Shown: in pieces, positions 16,974-25,529 of the stretch
How positions within the stretch are numbered: the first letter of the stretch is position 1
Layout: each line of letters opens with the position of its first letter
NCBI GenBank assembly: GCA_964613805.1
Contig: CAZTJF010000002.1
Location: 62,001-126,000, forward strand
DNA from: XYD12-FULL-36-8 sp964613805
GTDB taxonomy: Bacteria; Bacteroidota; Ignavibacteria; Ignavibacteriales; Ignavibacteriaceae
DNA: 64,000 nucleotides
Direction of reading: 5' to 3'
Notes under the pieces: generated by a model
The model's input: the letters and a program-made list of their open reading frames with translations, nothing else
Told to the model about the DNA's origin: nothing
The model's database searches: none
Program-made: the position numbers and the translations under genes

Positions 16974-18494
16974 TTATCGGAGAAGTATCATTTTTCTTGT
17001 TTCAACAAAACTTCCTGTCTGTATTCTGTAAAAATATATTCCGCTTGGCAATCCGCTTGCATCAAATTCTAATGAGTGATATCCAGCTTCCATTTCTTCA
17101 TTCAACAATATTTTAATCTCCTCTCCTAGAATATTGAGAATAGACATTCTCACGTGACTCCGCTCTGGTATTCCAAATCCAATTGTAGTTGTTGGGTTGA
17201 ATGGATTTGGATAGTTCTGCTCAAGCTTGTATGTGGTGAATGGACTCCAATTTACTTCTACAATTTGTGAGTACTCATACTTTCCGCCGTAATCTATTTG
17301 CTTGAGACGGTAAAAATATTTTCCAACATCAATCAGCTTGTCAATGTAAGTGTAATTGTGAGGAGTAGTTGTTGTCCCATTTCCTTTAACAGAGCCAACT
17401 GTTACAAAATCATTAGAACCAAATTTTCTCTGCACCTCAAATCCTTGGTTGTTTAACTCTGTTGCTGTTGACCAGCCGAGTGTTACTTCTTTTCCGTTTG
17501 CTGTTGCTGTGAAGGAGATTAATTCTACCGGTATGGTTGGATCATATTCCCATACAATATAATTACCTGTATTACCAAAGTCCGGTGATCCACCGATTAT
17601 ATAAATTTTATTATTAACTACAGCACCAGTCAGCCACCCGAGGTTAACTGGCATATTCTCCCCTTGTACCCATGTGTCTGTAACGGGATCATAAACTTCT
17701 ACTTTATTCATCGCTGTGCCTTGAATATGGTTTCCGCCTATTGCATAGATTTTTCCATTGACTAAAAACGTTTTGAGGGCAAATCTTGGAGTGGGCATAT
17801 CTCTTTTTTTCGTCCATGTATCCGTTTGCGGGTTATAAGCATATACAGTTGATAATGCTGCCCAGGGTGAATATGTTGAACCGCCAAATGTATAAATTAG
17901 TCCATTATATTCAGTTGCTGATAATGCTCCGCCTCCATCACTCGGTATCGGTGTTTTTTCTGTCCAAGTATTCGTAACTGGATTATATTCAAAACAATTG
18001 TGCGCATTATAATTACCACCTATAGTATATATCTTACCATTAGCGACAGCACCACGTACACCAATCCATGGACTAGGCATATTTGCTTTAGCTGTCCAAG
18101 TATTAGTGACAGGATCGTAAGCTTCATTTTTATTTGTGGATGTTGGATAACCACCGCCAATAGCATAAATTGTGTTATTAACTACACCAGTAAAAAGAAA
18201 TCCCCTTGGTGTAGGCATAAGTGCTTTTTCTTCCCACATTAAAGTTTGTGGATCGAAAACCATATTGTAAGCTACATCAGTGAGACTACCAGGCACACTA
18301 CCCCCAACAACATAAATTTTCCCATTAAGGGCACACGCACTACCTCCCCCTTTGGGTAATGTACTGATATTATGCCAGGCTCCACTTTGAGCTAGGATTT
18401 GAAATGAAACTAAAGCCAAGGAAATAATGATAAACCAAAATTTCCTTATGTATAATTTTTCCCCTGAAAAACAAGTTGTTGTTCTTAGTAACAT
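16974..18494 (-). CDS. Secreted Kelch-repeat protein with T9SS sorting domain
   Basis: 506 residues. The start is supported by AGGAGG four bases upstream. After a signal segment ending ILAQ (about residue 36) come six or so Kelch repeats of roughly 48 residues, each with GKIY.(I/V)GG and Y(D/N)P.T.TW patterns: a beta-propeller. A fibronectin-like strand domain (VELISFTATANGKEVTLGW) follows. The C-terminus is a type A T9SS sorting domain: NYPNPFNPTT linker, SGLPSGIYFYR and a final RKMILLR. It should be exported through the type IX system and attached to or released from the surface. Ligand is unknown. Confidence 0.88.
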   Translation of the reverse strand: MLLRTTTCFSGEKLYIRKFWFIIISLALVSFQILAQSGAWHNISTLPKGGGSACALNGKIYVVGGSVPGSLTDVAYNMVFDPQTLMWEEKALMPTPRGFLFTGVVNNTIYAIGGGYPTSTNKNEAYDPVTNTWTAKANMPSPWIGVRGAVANGKIYTIGGNYNAHNCFEYNPVTNTWTEKTPIPSDGGGALSATEYNGLIYTFGGSTYSPWAALSTVYAYNPQTDTWTKKRDMPTPRFALKTFLVNGKIYAIGGNHIQGTAMNKVEVYDPVTDTWVQGENMPVNLGWLTGAVVNNKIYIIGGSPDFGNTGNYIVWEYDPTIPVELISFTATANGKEVTLGWSTATELNNQGFEVQRKFGSNDFVTVGSVKGNGTTTTPHNYTYIDKLIDVGKYFYRLKQIDYGGKYEYSQIVEVNWSPFTTYKLEQNYPNPFNPTTTIGFGIPERSHVRMSILNILGEEIKILLNEEMEAGYHSLEFDASGLPSGIYFYRIQTGSFVETRKMILLR

Positions 18495-18586
18495 AAGACC
18501 TCCTAAATTTAATATTGATTGTTAAAGTATTTTATATTAGGCAGTCATCCCGCCAAAAGGAATGACTGCCACTTGCTTAACAAAAT

Positions 18587-19171
18587 TCAGTGCGATTTAT
18601 AGAATCCCTCACCAATCCCACTCCAGGATGTAGGCAAAGTTGTTCCACCATCAGCTCTAACTGTAAGAACTGCATTAGCAAAAACCTGCATTCCTTGAAT
18701 ACTGCCACCTTTTCCATGTCCTTCGACTTTCAAAGGTAAAGTCCATTCTCCAGGTACACTTGATTTTGATCGGTATCCTTGATATGTGCCTTCCCAGACT
18801 CCTCCTCCAGTAGCCGCTGGATCTAAAGGCGTTACTGTCCATGAACCATGACAAGGACCTTCACCTGTAACAGCATCAATTGAAAGACTCAAATAGTGCT
18901 TCATTATCCCATTTATAATCGGATCCGATGAAACGAATCTTTCCAACACTTCTATTTTTTTCACTTGCCAAATTCCACCAGGTGTAAGAGTTATGCTCCC
19001 ACCAGTCGGTGGTGCTATTGGAAAATCGGTAAATGTGAAATTAGTGATGATGACCTTTTGCAAAGAACTTTGTTCTGTTGAACTCACAGGTGATTGTGTT
19101 TCATCAGAACAACCAACCAGCAAAAGTCCAGCAAAAGCGAACAGAGCGAGAACGCATTTTAGCGTTTTCAT
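18587..19171 (-). CDS. Lipoprotein of unknown function
   Basis: 194 residues. AGGAGG precedes the ATG. The signal peptide MKTLKCVLALFAFAGLLLVGC has a good lipobox (LVGC, C21), followed by a Ser/Thr/Gln-rich linker. The remainder is Gly/Thr-rich beta-strand sequence (TGGSITLTPGG, GGGVWEGTYQGYRS) and ends GIGEGFYKSH. I recognise no family. It lies directly upstream of the Kelch gene with an identical style of ribosome binding site, and the two could be expressed together. Confidence 0.65.
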   Translation of the reverse strand: MKTLKCVLALFAFAGLLLVGCSDETQSPVSSTEQSSLQKVIITNFTFTDFPIAPPTGGSITLTPGGIWQVKKIEVLERFVSSDPIINGIMKHYLSLSIDAVTGEGPCHGSWTVTPLDPAATGGGVWEGTYQGYRSKSSVPGEWTLPLKVEGHGKGGSIQGMQVFANAVLTVRADGGTTLPTSWSGIGEGFYKSH

Positions 19172-19558
19172 TAGAACCTCCTTTTTAGTTTATGATTTTG
19201 TGAATTAAACAAGAACAGGGAGCTGACGCTAAAAAAGTGCCAGCCCTTCAATTCAACAAATGCTAGTGTTGTAAGTATTTATTTTTTAATGGGTTGTACG
19301 ATGGTAGGATTAGTTGAGATGAACTCAAATTTATACTGAAAAACCTCGCCAATGTTGACGATACTATAAACATCGTGCGGGAGAGCAACACAAAATGACT
19401 ATTAAGCCCATTGCGAACGAAATGAAATGGAGCGAAGCAATCTATCACTAGGCATTTAAACTTAAATACGAGATTGCTTCGTTCTCCCAAAAACCATTTG
19501 GAGAACTCGCAATGACGGTACGCACTTATGTAACGCTCTATTGGGGAAAAAGTTGGGG
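19172..19558. other. Gene-free stretch with one dispersed repeat
   Basis: 387 bases between two minus-strand genes. The only clear structure is the inverted repeat at 19409-19517, described separately. The 5' end must hold the promoter of the lipoprotein gene; the part next to 19559 may hold the terminator of the sigma-54 activator gene. No convincing coding frame was seen on either strand. Confidence 0.5.
19409..19517. repeat. Dispersed inverted repeat (CATTGCGA...GCGAAGCAATCT type)
   Basis: The left arm, 19409-19443, begins CATTGCGAACG and ends GAGCGAAGCAATCT. The right arm, 19471-19517, begins AGATTGCTTCGTTC and ends GAACTCGCAATGACG. The arms are imperfect complements. Palindromes of this CATTGCGA/AAGCAATCT kind are scattered in many bacterial genomes, usually between genes. 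No open frame crosses it. Confidence 0.7.
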
Positions 19559-21073
19559 TTAAGCTCTTTTTATACTCAGCTTTTTCATTTTATACCTGAT
19601 ATCATGCTCAGATATGTTAAGCAAGCTGGCAGCTTTTGATTGGTTCCATTTGCAACTGATCAATGTTTTTCTAATCAGCTCTTCTTCATAATCGGCAAGA
19701 CTTTCAGCAAGTGATTTTGCTGGAAGTATGATGTCAGCATTCCTTTTTGATTTCGTCAATTCTTTTTGTACTTCAACCGGTAAAACTTTATAGTCAATTA
19801 CTTTTTGTTTTTTAGTAGTAAGTGTTACTAATCTTTCAATAAAGTTTTCCAATTCTCTTATATTGCCAGCCCAATGACGCTGCTTCATAAAATCCATAAC
19901 CTCTTCACTGAATCCTTCAATTTCTTTTTCTTGTTTTAAAGAAAATTTTCTAAGAAAATGTTCTGCTAACATTGGAATATCTTCAACTCTTTCGCTGAGA
20001 GACGGAACTAAAATCGGATACACATTCAGCCGGTAGTATAAATCTTCTCTGAACTTTTGTTCAGTTACTAATTTCCAAAGTGAAACGCTTGAGGCAGTAA
20101 TTATTCGCACGTTTATTTTTTTAATCTGATTGCTGCCTACTGGACGAATTTCCTCATCCTGAAGAACTCTTAGTAACTTGGACTGCATTTCAAATGGGAG
20201 ATTGTTTATTTCATCCATGAAGAGAGTTCCACCGTTAGCTTCTTCAAGTAATCCTTTACGATCAACCGATGCACCGGTAAATGCGCCTTTAATATGCCCA
20301 AATAACTCACTCTCAACTAAGTTCGGCTGAATTGCACCACAGTCAATAGCAACAAATTTATTTTTACTTCTCGAGCTTAACTTATGGACTGCTCTTGCAA
20401 CAAGTTCTTTACCGGTTCCGCTTTCTCCTTCCAGCAAGATTCTTACATCACAACGTGATGCTGCATCTATTGCTTGCAATAATTCGATGAACTTTTTACT
20501 TTTTCCTAACAATCCCAACTCAGCATATTTAGATAGCAAAACCTGCTTTGGCAGAAGTGAAACAAAAAATTGGGCTATGTTTTGTGTGCAATGTAAAAAG
20601 GGCGAAACAACCGCCGCAAATTTTTCAAGTAAAGAGAGATCTTGATCGGTAAATGAATTGTCCCTCTCATTCCTCAGAAGCAGTAAAGTTCCTATGATAA
20701 TATTTTCTGCTTTGAAAGGGACACATAGAGCTGATTTTACATTTGCTTTATCAAATAGATTTTTCCTAAAGCGATTATCAGATTTTATCTCAGAACTCAA
20801 CAATGAGCTATTGTTTAAGATTACCCAGCCGCTGATATTAATGTGAACAAAATGGTTCTCTTCATCTTCTAAATTCTTTGCAGCATAAATTGTTTTAATC
20901 GTGTCGCGTGTTTTAGGATTGATCATCATTATCAATGTTGAATCAGAAGTTATGAACTGAGATGCCTTCTCAACCACTAATCTCAGTATTTCTTCATAAT
21001 CACCCTGCTGACTTAATATCTGGGCAAGCTCGATAATGCTTTCATGCTTTATAATTAGTTCTTCATTACTCAT
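19559..21073 (-). CDS. GAF-domain sigma-54-dependent transcriptional activator
   Basis: 504 residues. An N-terminal GAF domain (about 10-160) is followed by an AAA+ domain with Walker A GESGTGKE (216-223), the sigma-54-contacting GAFTGA loop (263-268) and Walker B GGTLFMDE (281-288), then an Fis-type helix-turn-helix at the C-terminus (WNQSKAASLLNIS). It should bind enhancer sites and activate RpoN promoters in response to a ligand or partner sensed by GAF. It has no receiver domain, so it is not a classical response regulator. Its ATG overlaps the stop of the upstream Ser/Thr kinase gene (ATGA), pointing to joint action. Confidence 0.9.
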   Translation of the reverse strand: MSNEELIIKHESIIELAQILSQQGDYEEILRLVVEKASQFITSDSTLIMMINPKTRDTIKTIYAAKNLEDEENHFVHINISGWVILNNSSLLSSEIKSDNRFRKNLFDKANVKSALCVPFKAENIIIGTLLLLRNERDNSFTDQDLSLLEKFAAVVSPFLHCTQNIAQFFVSLLPKQVLLSKYAELGLLGKSKKFIELLQAIDAASRCDVRILLEGESGTGKELVARAVHKLSSRSKNKFVAIDCGAIQPNLVESELFGHIKGAFTGASVDRKGLLEEANGGTLFMDEINNLPFEMQSKLLRVLQDEEIRPVGSNQIKKINVRIITASSVSLWKLVTEQKFREDLYYRLNVYPILVPSLSERVEDIPMLAEHFLRKFSLKQEKEIEGFSEEVMDFMKQRHWAGNIRELENFIERLVTLTTKKQKVIDYKVLPVEVQKELTKSKRNADIILPAKSLAESLADYEEELIRKTLISCKWNQSKAASLLNISEHDIRYKMKKLSIKRA

Positions 21074-23292
21074 TCAACTAATCCTATCTTTCTTATATAC
21101 TCAACAATTCGTTCATTATTCCTTACATCTTTCCATTCGGGCTCTACATTCAAAAAGTGCAGCTTAGGGTCCATTTCTTCAAAAGCTATATCTAACCATT
21201 GTAGTACTTTTTCTTGATTTCCAGCATGACTGAATAATATCGCAATATCGTAAGGTGAGGTGTAGCGCTGCTGATAAATACCGGCTAAAATATTTGCGGC
21301 AGTCTGAAAAGCATTATCAATACCAGCTTTCTCCATCGCATGAACAATTTCATTTGCACCCATATAAGAAAATATTTTTTTTACCACTTCCACGGCTTCC
21401 GCTTTTTTCCCGATCAAGGAATAGGTTCTCGATAAGTACCATAAACCCCAAATAAAAGGAGGATTAATTTCAGAGAATCTTATAATCTTCTCAAGTGCCT
21501 TGTCATATTTTGCAGTATAAAAATCTGGAAAAGCATTACATAATTCAATGTAATCAGAAAGCGGATCAATTATTTTAGCACGGTTTGCTAATTTCCTTGC
21601 GTATTCAAATTGTCCAACCGACACACGGTTGATAGAATAGTGCCGCAGTAACATTGTATCATTTGGATTCAGTTCGAGACTGCGTCTATAAGCCCAATGT
21701 CCTTCGGAATGTTTTAATTCAAATGCTGCTGTAAAAAAAGCTAAGACGTGATACGCAGTGGCGTCATTAGGATTAATTTCAAGTGCCTTTTGAATGTATT
21801 TCTTTGCTATAGGTTTCATCTCACGGCATCTTTTAGCTCCAAAGTATGCAATTAGAAGATAGCAGCCCCCTAACGCCGCATAAGCCGTTGCAAAGTTGGG
21901 ATCTTTTTCAATTGCACTTTTAAAGTATTCGATGGATTTGTCAACCAGCTTTAGATCAAGCTGGTTAAATAAGTAATAACCCTGTTGAAAAAGATTATAT
22001 GCTTCAATATTATCAGTATAGTGTATGAGCAGCTTTTCTTTTTCAACATCATGAAGTTTTACTTTTAATACATCTACAATTGATAAAGAAATTTCCTCTT
22101 GTAAGTCAAATAAGTCTTTTACCTCGCGGTCATATCTATCCGACCATAAATGATAGCCATCCATTACGTTAATTAGCTGTGCAGTTATTCGAAGTTTGTC
22201 TCCGGATTTTCTAACACTTCCCTCAAGGACTGTCTGTACATCAAGTTTTCTGCCTGCCTTTCGAACATCAATCCCACCACCTTTAAAGGCAAATGCGGAT
22301 GTACGGGCTACTACTCTTAAGTCACTAATTTTTGACAACGCATTTATCAACTCCTCAGTCAGACCATCACAAAAGCTTTCTTGCTCAGGGTCGGTGCTCA
22401 TATTAACAAACGGTAATACTGCTATTGACTGCGATGGACTCGGTGCTGGAATCTCAAATTCCGTAGATTCTAAATCACTTTTAATATTGGCCTTTCTTAA
22501 ATCTTCTAATAGAAACGTTAAATCTTCATATCGGTTTTCTCTCTCTTTCGCAATTGACTTCTCCAAAACTGTAAGCAATCTCCCCGGCACATCTGTCCGA
22601 TAGCTTCTGACATCTTCCGGATCTTGATTTAATACTAAATAAACTATTGCTTGTTCGTAATCTGCCTTAAACGGATGCTGCCCCGTGAGCATTTCATAAA
22701 GCAGAATACCCAACGACCATGTATCTGTTCTATGATCTACTTTCTCTCCCTTGATCTGTTCTGGAGACATGTACTCTGTAGTTCCGAACTTCATATCCCT
22801 TCTTGTAAACTGCGTGCGGTCTATTTTCTTGGCTAATCCAAAATCCAGTATTTTTACTATACCTTCTTTTGTGATGAATATGTTTGCCGGTTTTATGTCT
22901 CTGTGAATAATACCTTTTGCGTGTGCTTTACTTAATCCTTCAGCTACTTGTGTAATTATAGCTACTATTTTATCTATGCCTAATTGTTCTCTGCTTATCT
23001 TGCTCTTCAAAGTTTCTCCCTCGTAGTAATCCATTGCAATGAAGTATTGTCCATCTTCTGTTTCATCTATTTCATGAATCGTGCAGATATTATTATGTTG
23101 AAGTGCAGAAGCAGCTTGTGCTTCATTTATAAATCTTCGTTTGGATTCTTCATCTTGGGTGAATGATTCGGGAAGGACTTTGAGTGCTACAATTCTTTTG
23201 AGTTTAACATCCTCGGCTTTGTAGATTACGCCCATTCCGCCTTCGCCAAGTTTGTCGAGGATTTGATAATGAGAAATTTTAGTTCCGAACAT
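21070..23292 (-). CDS. Soluble Ser/Thr protein kinase with TolB-like and TPR domains
   Basis: 740 residues. The N-terminal Hanks-type kinase (about 8-270) has the glycine loop LGEGGMGVIY, K38 in VALKVL, HRDIKPAN (D132, K134) and DFG (D150). Residues 290-430 (SIAVLPFVNMSTDPEQESFCDGLTEE and following) match the TolB-N-like domain found in adenylate cyclase and CadC-like regulators. The rest is a series of TPR repeats. No membrane segment is seen, so unlike many bacterial kinases it should be cytosolic. It overlaps the downstream sigma-54 activator by four bases, so that protein is a natural candidate substrate or partner. That link is inference. Confidence 0.9.
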   Translation of the reverse strand: MFGTKISHYQILDKLGEGGMGVIYKAEDVKLKRIVALKVLPESFTQDEESKRRFINEAQAASALQHNNICTIHEIDETEDGQYFIAMDYYEGETLKSKISREQLGIDKIVAIITQVAEGLSKAHAKGIIHRDIKPANIFITKEGIVKILDFGLAKKIDRTQFTRRDMKFGTTEYMSPEQIKGEKVDHRTDTWSLGILLYEMLTGQHPFKADYEQAIVYLVLNQDPEDVRSYRTDVPGRLLTVLEKSIAKERENRYEDLTFLLEDLRKANIKSDLESTEFEIPAPSPSQSIAVLPFVNMSTDPEQESFCDGLTEELINALSKISDLRVVARTSAFAFKGGGIDVRKAGRKLDVQTVLEGSVRKSGDKLRITAQLINVMDGYHLWSDRYDREVKDLFDLQEEISLSIVDVLKVKLHDVEKEKLLIHYTDNIEAYNLFQQGYYLFNQLDLKLVDKSIEYFKSAIEKDPNFATAYAALGGCYLLIAYFGAKRCREMKPIAKKYIQKALEINPNDATAYHVLAFFTAAFELKHSEGHWAYRRSLELNPNDTMLLRHYSINRVSVGQFEYARKLANRAKIIDPLSDYIELCNAFPDFYTAKYDKALEKIIRFSEINPPFIWGLWYLSRTYSLIGKKAEAVEVVKKIFSYMGANEIVHAMEKAGIDNAFQTAANILAGIYQQRYTSPYDIAILFSHAGNQEKVLQWLDIAFEEMDPKLHFLNVEPEWKDVRNNERIVEYIRKIGLVE

Positions 23293-23422
23293 AACTCTCC
23301 CTACTTTAATTATTAGTTACATAAGTAGTTAGCAGGAAGAAAAAATAAGCTGGATTCGGTATTAACTACTTTTCTGTGAAAAACATAGGAAGAAATATTT
23401 GGAAAAACAACTATTAAAATCT

Positions 23423-23471
23423 AAGCGAGACTACTGACGTTGAGATAGCAATGTGAAAGTGAGTCTCACTT
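23423..23471. repeat. Short inverted repeat related to 16912-16964
   Basis: AAGCGAGACT (23423-23432) pairs with AGTCTCACTT (23462-23471) with one mismatch. The right part reads GTGAGTCTCACTT, the same core as the element at 16912. It sits between the kinase gene and the DUF2911 gene. Confidence 0.55.
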
Positions 23472-23484
23472 AATAACGCTAATT

Positions 23485-24033
23485 TTATTTTGTTTCAAGC
23501 TTCAGAACAATTTTTTGTTTTTCCCAATGGAAACAAAGATTAGCAACGTACTCCCCAGTTTTCGTAAACTCATACTTCAGCCACTCTTCAAACTCTGCAG
23601 TTTTGGGCTTAACTTTAATTCGAACAAAATCATCGGCTTCATTATATGTAAAAGCACCCCATTGGTCAGCAACTTTATTAAAGATTATTATCCATTCTTT
23701 CTTATTGGGAATAACAAAAAAGCTGTATGATCCAGCACTTAATTTTTTACCTTCAATCGTAACATCAGTGCTGAAAGTAAATTTAGTTGCTTCATCAGCG
23801 CCGGCACGCCAAACCTTATCATACGGCACTAATCCACCCCAGATTTTTCTTCCCCTAACTCCTGGTCGGCTGTAAGAAATGTTTATCTGAGTTAATCCAA
23901 CCACCTGCATCACTTCAGCTTTGGGACTTACTCTCAACTTTTTAAGGTAATCTTGTGCAGCAGATTGAGAAGCAAATCCAAGAACAAATATTATTGAAAA
24001 AATTAGTTTTGATAAAAAATTCATTCGCAGCAT
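23485..24033 (-). CDS. DUF2911 secreted protein
   Basis: 182 residues from ATG 24033, preferred to 24063 because AAAGGA precedes it and a normal signal peptide (ending SQSAAQ) results. The body fits DUF2911: VSPKAEVMQVVGLTQINISYSRPGVRGRKIWGGLVPYDKVWRAGADEAT in overlapping conserved blocks, then GSYSFFVIPNKKEWIIIFNK. The family is common in Bacteroidota; its function is not known. Probably periplasmic. Palindromic repeats flank it on both sides. Confidence 0.85.
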   Translation of the reverse strand: MLRMNFLSKLIFSIIFVLGFASQSAAQDYLKKLRVSPKAEVMQVVGLTQINISYSRPGVRGRKIWGGLVPYDKVWRAGADEATKFTFSTDVTIEGKKLSAGSYSFFVIPNKKEWIIIFNKVADQWGAFTYNEADDFVRIKVKPKTAEFEEWLKYEFTKTGEYVANLCFHWEKQKIVLKLETK

Positions 24034-24110
24034 CAGTTTTTCCTTTTGTTTTACTGAATTCAAAATAATAAAAAATATTTCATAGAAAAATTAGAAAATG
24101 TTTGAAGTTC

Positions 24111-24212
24111 ACCTTCTCCGTGTATCTTCGCGACGACTCTGTGTGAATCAGTGTAAGAACATAAGTACTTTCACAGAGAAACACGAAGATTTCATGAAGG
24201 AACACTGAGAAT
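24111..24212. repeat. Imperfect inverted repeat reaching into the aminotransferase 3' end
   Basis: The left arm begins CCTTCTCCGTGTATCTTCG and runs to CTCTGTGTGAA (24111-24147). The right arm, from TTTCACAGAGAAACACGAAG to CACTGAGAATG (24170-24212), is its approximate complement. Bases 24192-24212 of the right arm lie inside the next gene and encode its last residues and stop. A relative is at 62865-62950. Confidence 0.6.
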
Positions 24213-25334
24213 GTAATTTATTTCATTCACTACTTTATCTATTTCCTCCAGAGTATTGTAAAAATGCGGAGAGAGTCGAACCATTCCTTCTCTCACGGAA
24301 CAATAAATTTCTTTCTTACTTAATTCATCGAGAATATGAAGTGCCTTATCATGCTTAAAGCTAATTATACCTGATAGATTTTCTTTCTCACAATTCTCAA
24401 GAATAGGATGAATCCCAATTTCTAATAATCTTTTTGTGAAATGGGTTAAATTATCGAGAATTCTTTCTTCCACATTTTTATATCCAAAATCTGCAAATAA
24501 TTTTAGAGAAGGAAGTAACCCAAAAACACCGAGTGAGTTAATCGTTCCGCCTTGAAAAGCATTTGCATCGCTTTTTAGCTTCAAGTTGAAATCAAGAATA
24601 TTCCATGCATCTTCGACAGACAACCAGCCAACATATTTGGGCTGAAGCATCTGCTGCAATTTTTCAGAAACATAAATGAATGCCAGACCCTGCATTCCAA
24701 GCAGCCACTTCGCAGTACCGCAAGAAATAAAATCTATTTTATTTTTTTCAACATCAAGCGTGAAAGCTCCGAGACCTTGAATCGCATCAACACTGAAAAC
24801 AATTCCCTTCTCTCTACAAATATTTCCTATTTTTTCAAGTTCAACTCTATAACCAGAAAGGAATTGCACAAAGCTTATTGAAATCAATTTTGTGCTTGGT
24901 TTAACAGCATTAATTATATCTTCTGCGGTAACCATTCCATTTCTTGATTTGACAAATTCAACTCTAACTCCGTCTTTTTCCAAGTTCAAGAATGGATATA
25001 CATTTGCGGGAAATTCAATATCATTTAAAATAATAGTGTCTCCTTTTTTCCATTTCATTCCTTGAGCAAGTACGTTCAATCCGTTTGAGGTGTTATCAAC
25101 AAAAGCAATTCTGTATGCACTACAATTAAGCATTTGGCACAGATAATTTTTTGTTTCACCAATTACTTTAATCAATTCGGGAAAATTGTCAATATTTGTT
25201 TCACTTCGTTGAATGAGATAATCGTTAACAATACTCAGAACATTTTTTGAGAATGGTCCGGTTGCTGCATGATTAAAATAGATTTTTCCTTTTTTTAAAT
25301 GGGGAAATAATTCTCTGACTTCATTAAGTGTCAT
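24192..25334 (-). CDS. Aminotransferase class V-fold enzyme (cysteine desulfurase-like)
   Basis: 380 residues. The N-terminus IYFNHAATGPFS is the typical class-V substrate-binding start. The PLP lysine is in SCGTAKWLLGMQG (K near residue 211), preceded by SVDAIQGLGAF. No conserved persulfide cysteine loop is obvious, so it may be an isopenicillin-N-epimerase-like or kynureninase-like member rather than a desulfurase. It shares no clear operon with neighbours. The last few residues (LSVPS) and the stop are within a dispersed repeat, which suggests the original 3' end was replaced. Confidence 0.82.
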   Translation of the reverse strand: MTLNEVRELFPHLKKGKIYFNHAATGPFSKNVLSIVNDYLIQRSETNIDNFPELIKVIGETKNYLCQMLNCSAYRIAFVDNTSNGLNVLAQGMKWKKGDTIILNDIEFPANVYPFLNLEKDGVRVEFVKSRNGMVTAEDIINAVKPSTKLISISFVQFLSGYRVELEKIGNICREKGIVFSVDAIQGLGAFTLDVEKNKIDFISCGTAKWLLGMQGLAFIYVSEKLQQMLQPKYVGWLSVEDAWNILDFNLKLKSDANAFQGGTINSLGVFGLLPSLKLFADFGYKNVEERILDNLTHFTKRLLEIGIHPILENCEKENLSGIISFKHDKALHILDELSKKEIYCSVREGMVRLSPHFYNTLEEIDKVVNEINYILSVPS

Positions 25335-25529
25335 AGTTTGTCCTTAAGAAATAATGATTATGCTGAATTGAAAAATAAGGAAACAGAAGGAATTACTCGT
25401 TACCGAAAAACATAAAGTAATCAACCTAAATTCCCTTTTGATATTCATCCTAATAATAATTACTTTTTCATGAAAAATCTAAGCTTTTAGTAGCAGATGA
25501 CCGCTTCTCCAATAAAGTATGAAGGCAAT

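Noticed and set aside
16974..18494. Kelch repeats as tandem DNA repeats
   Set aside because: They are protein-level repeats with diverged DNA.
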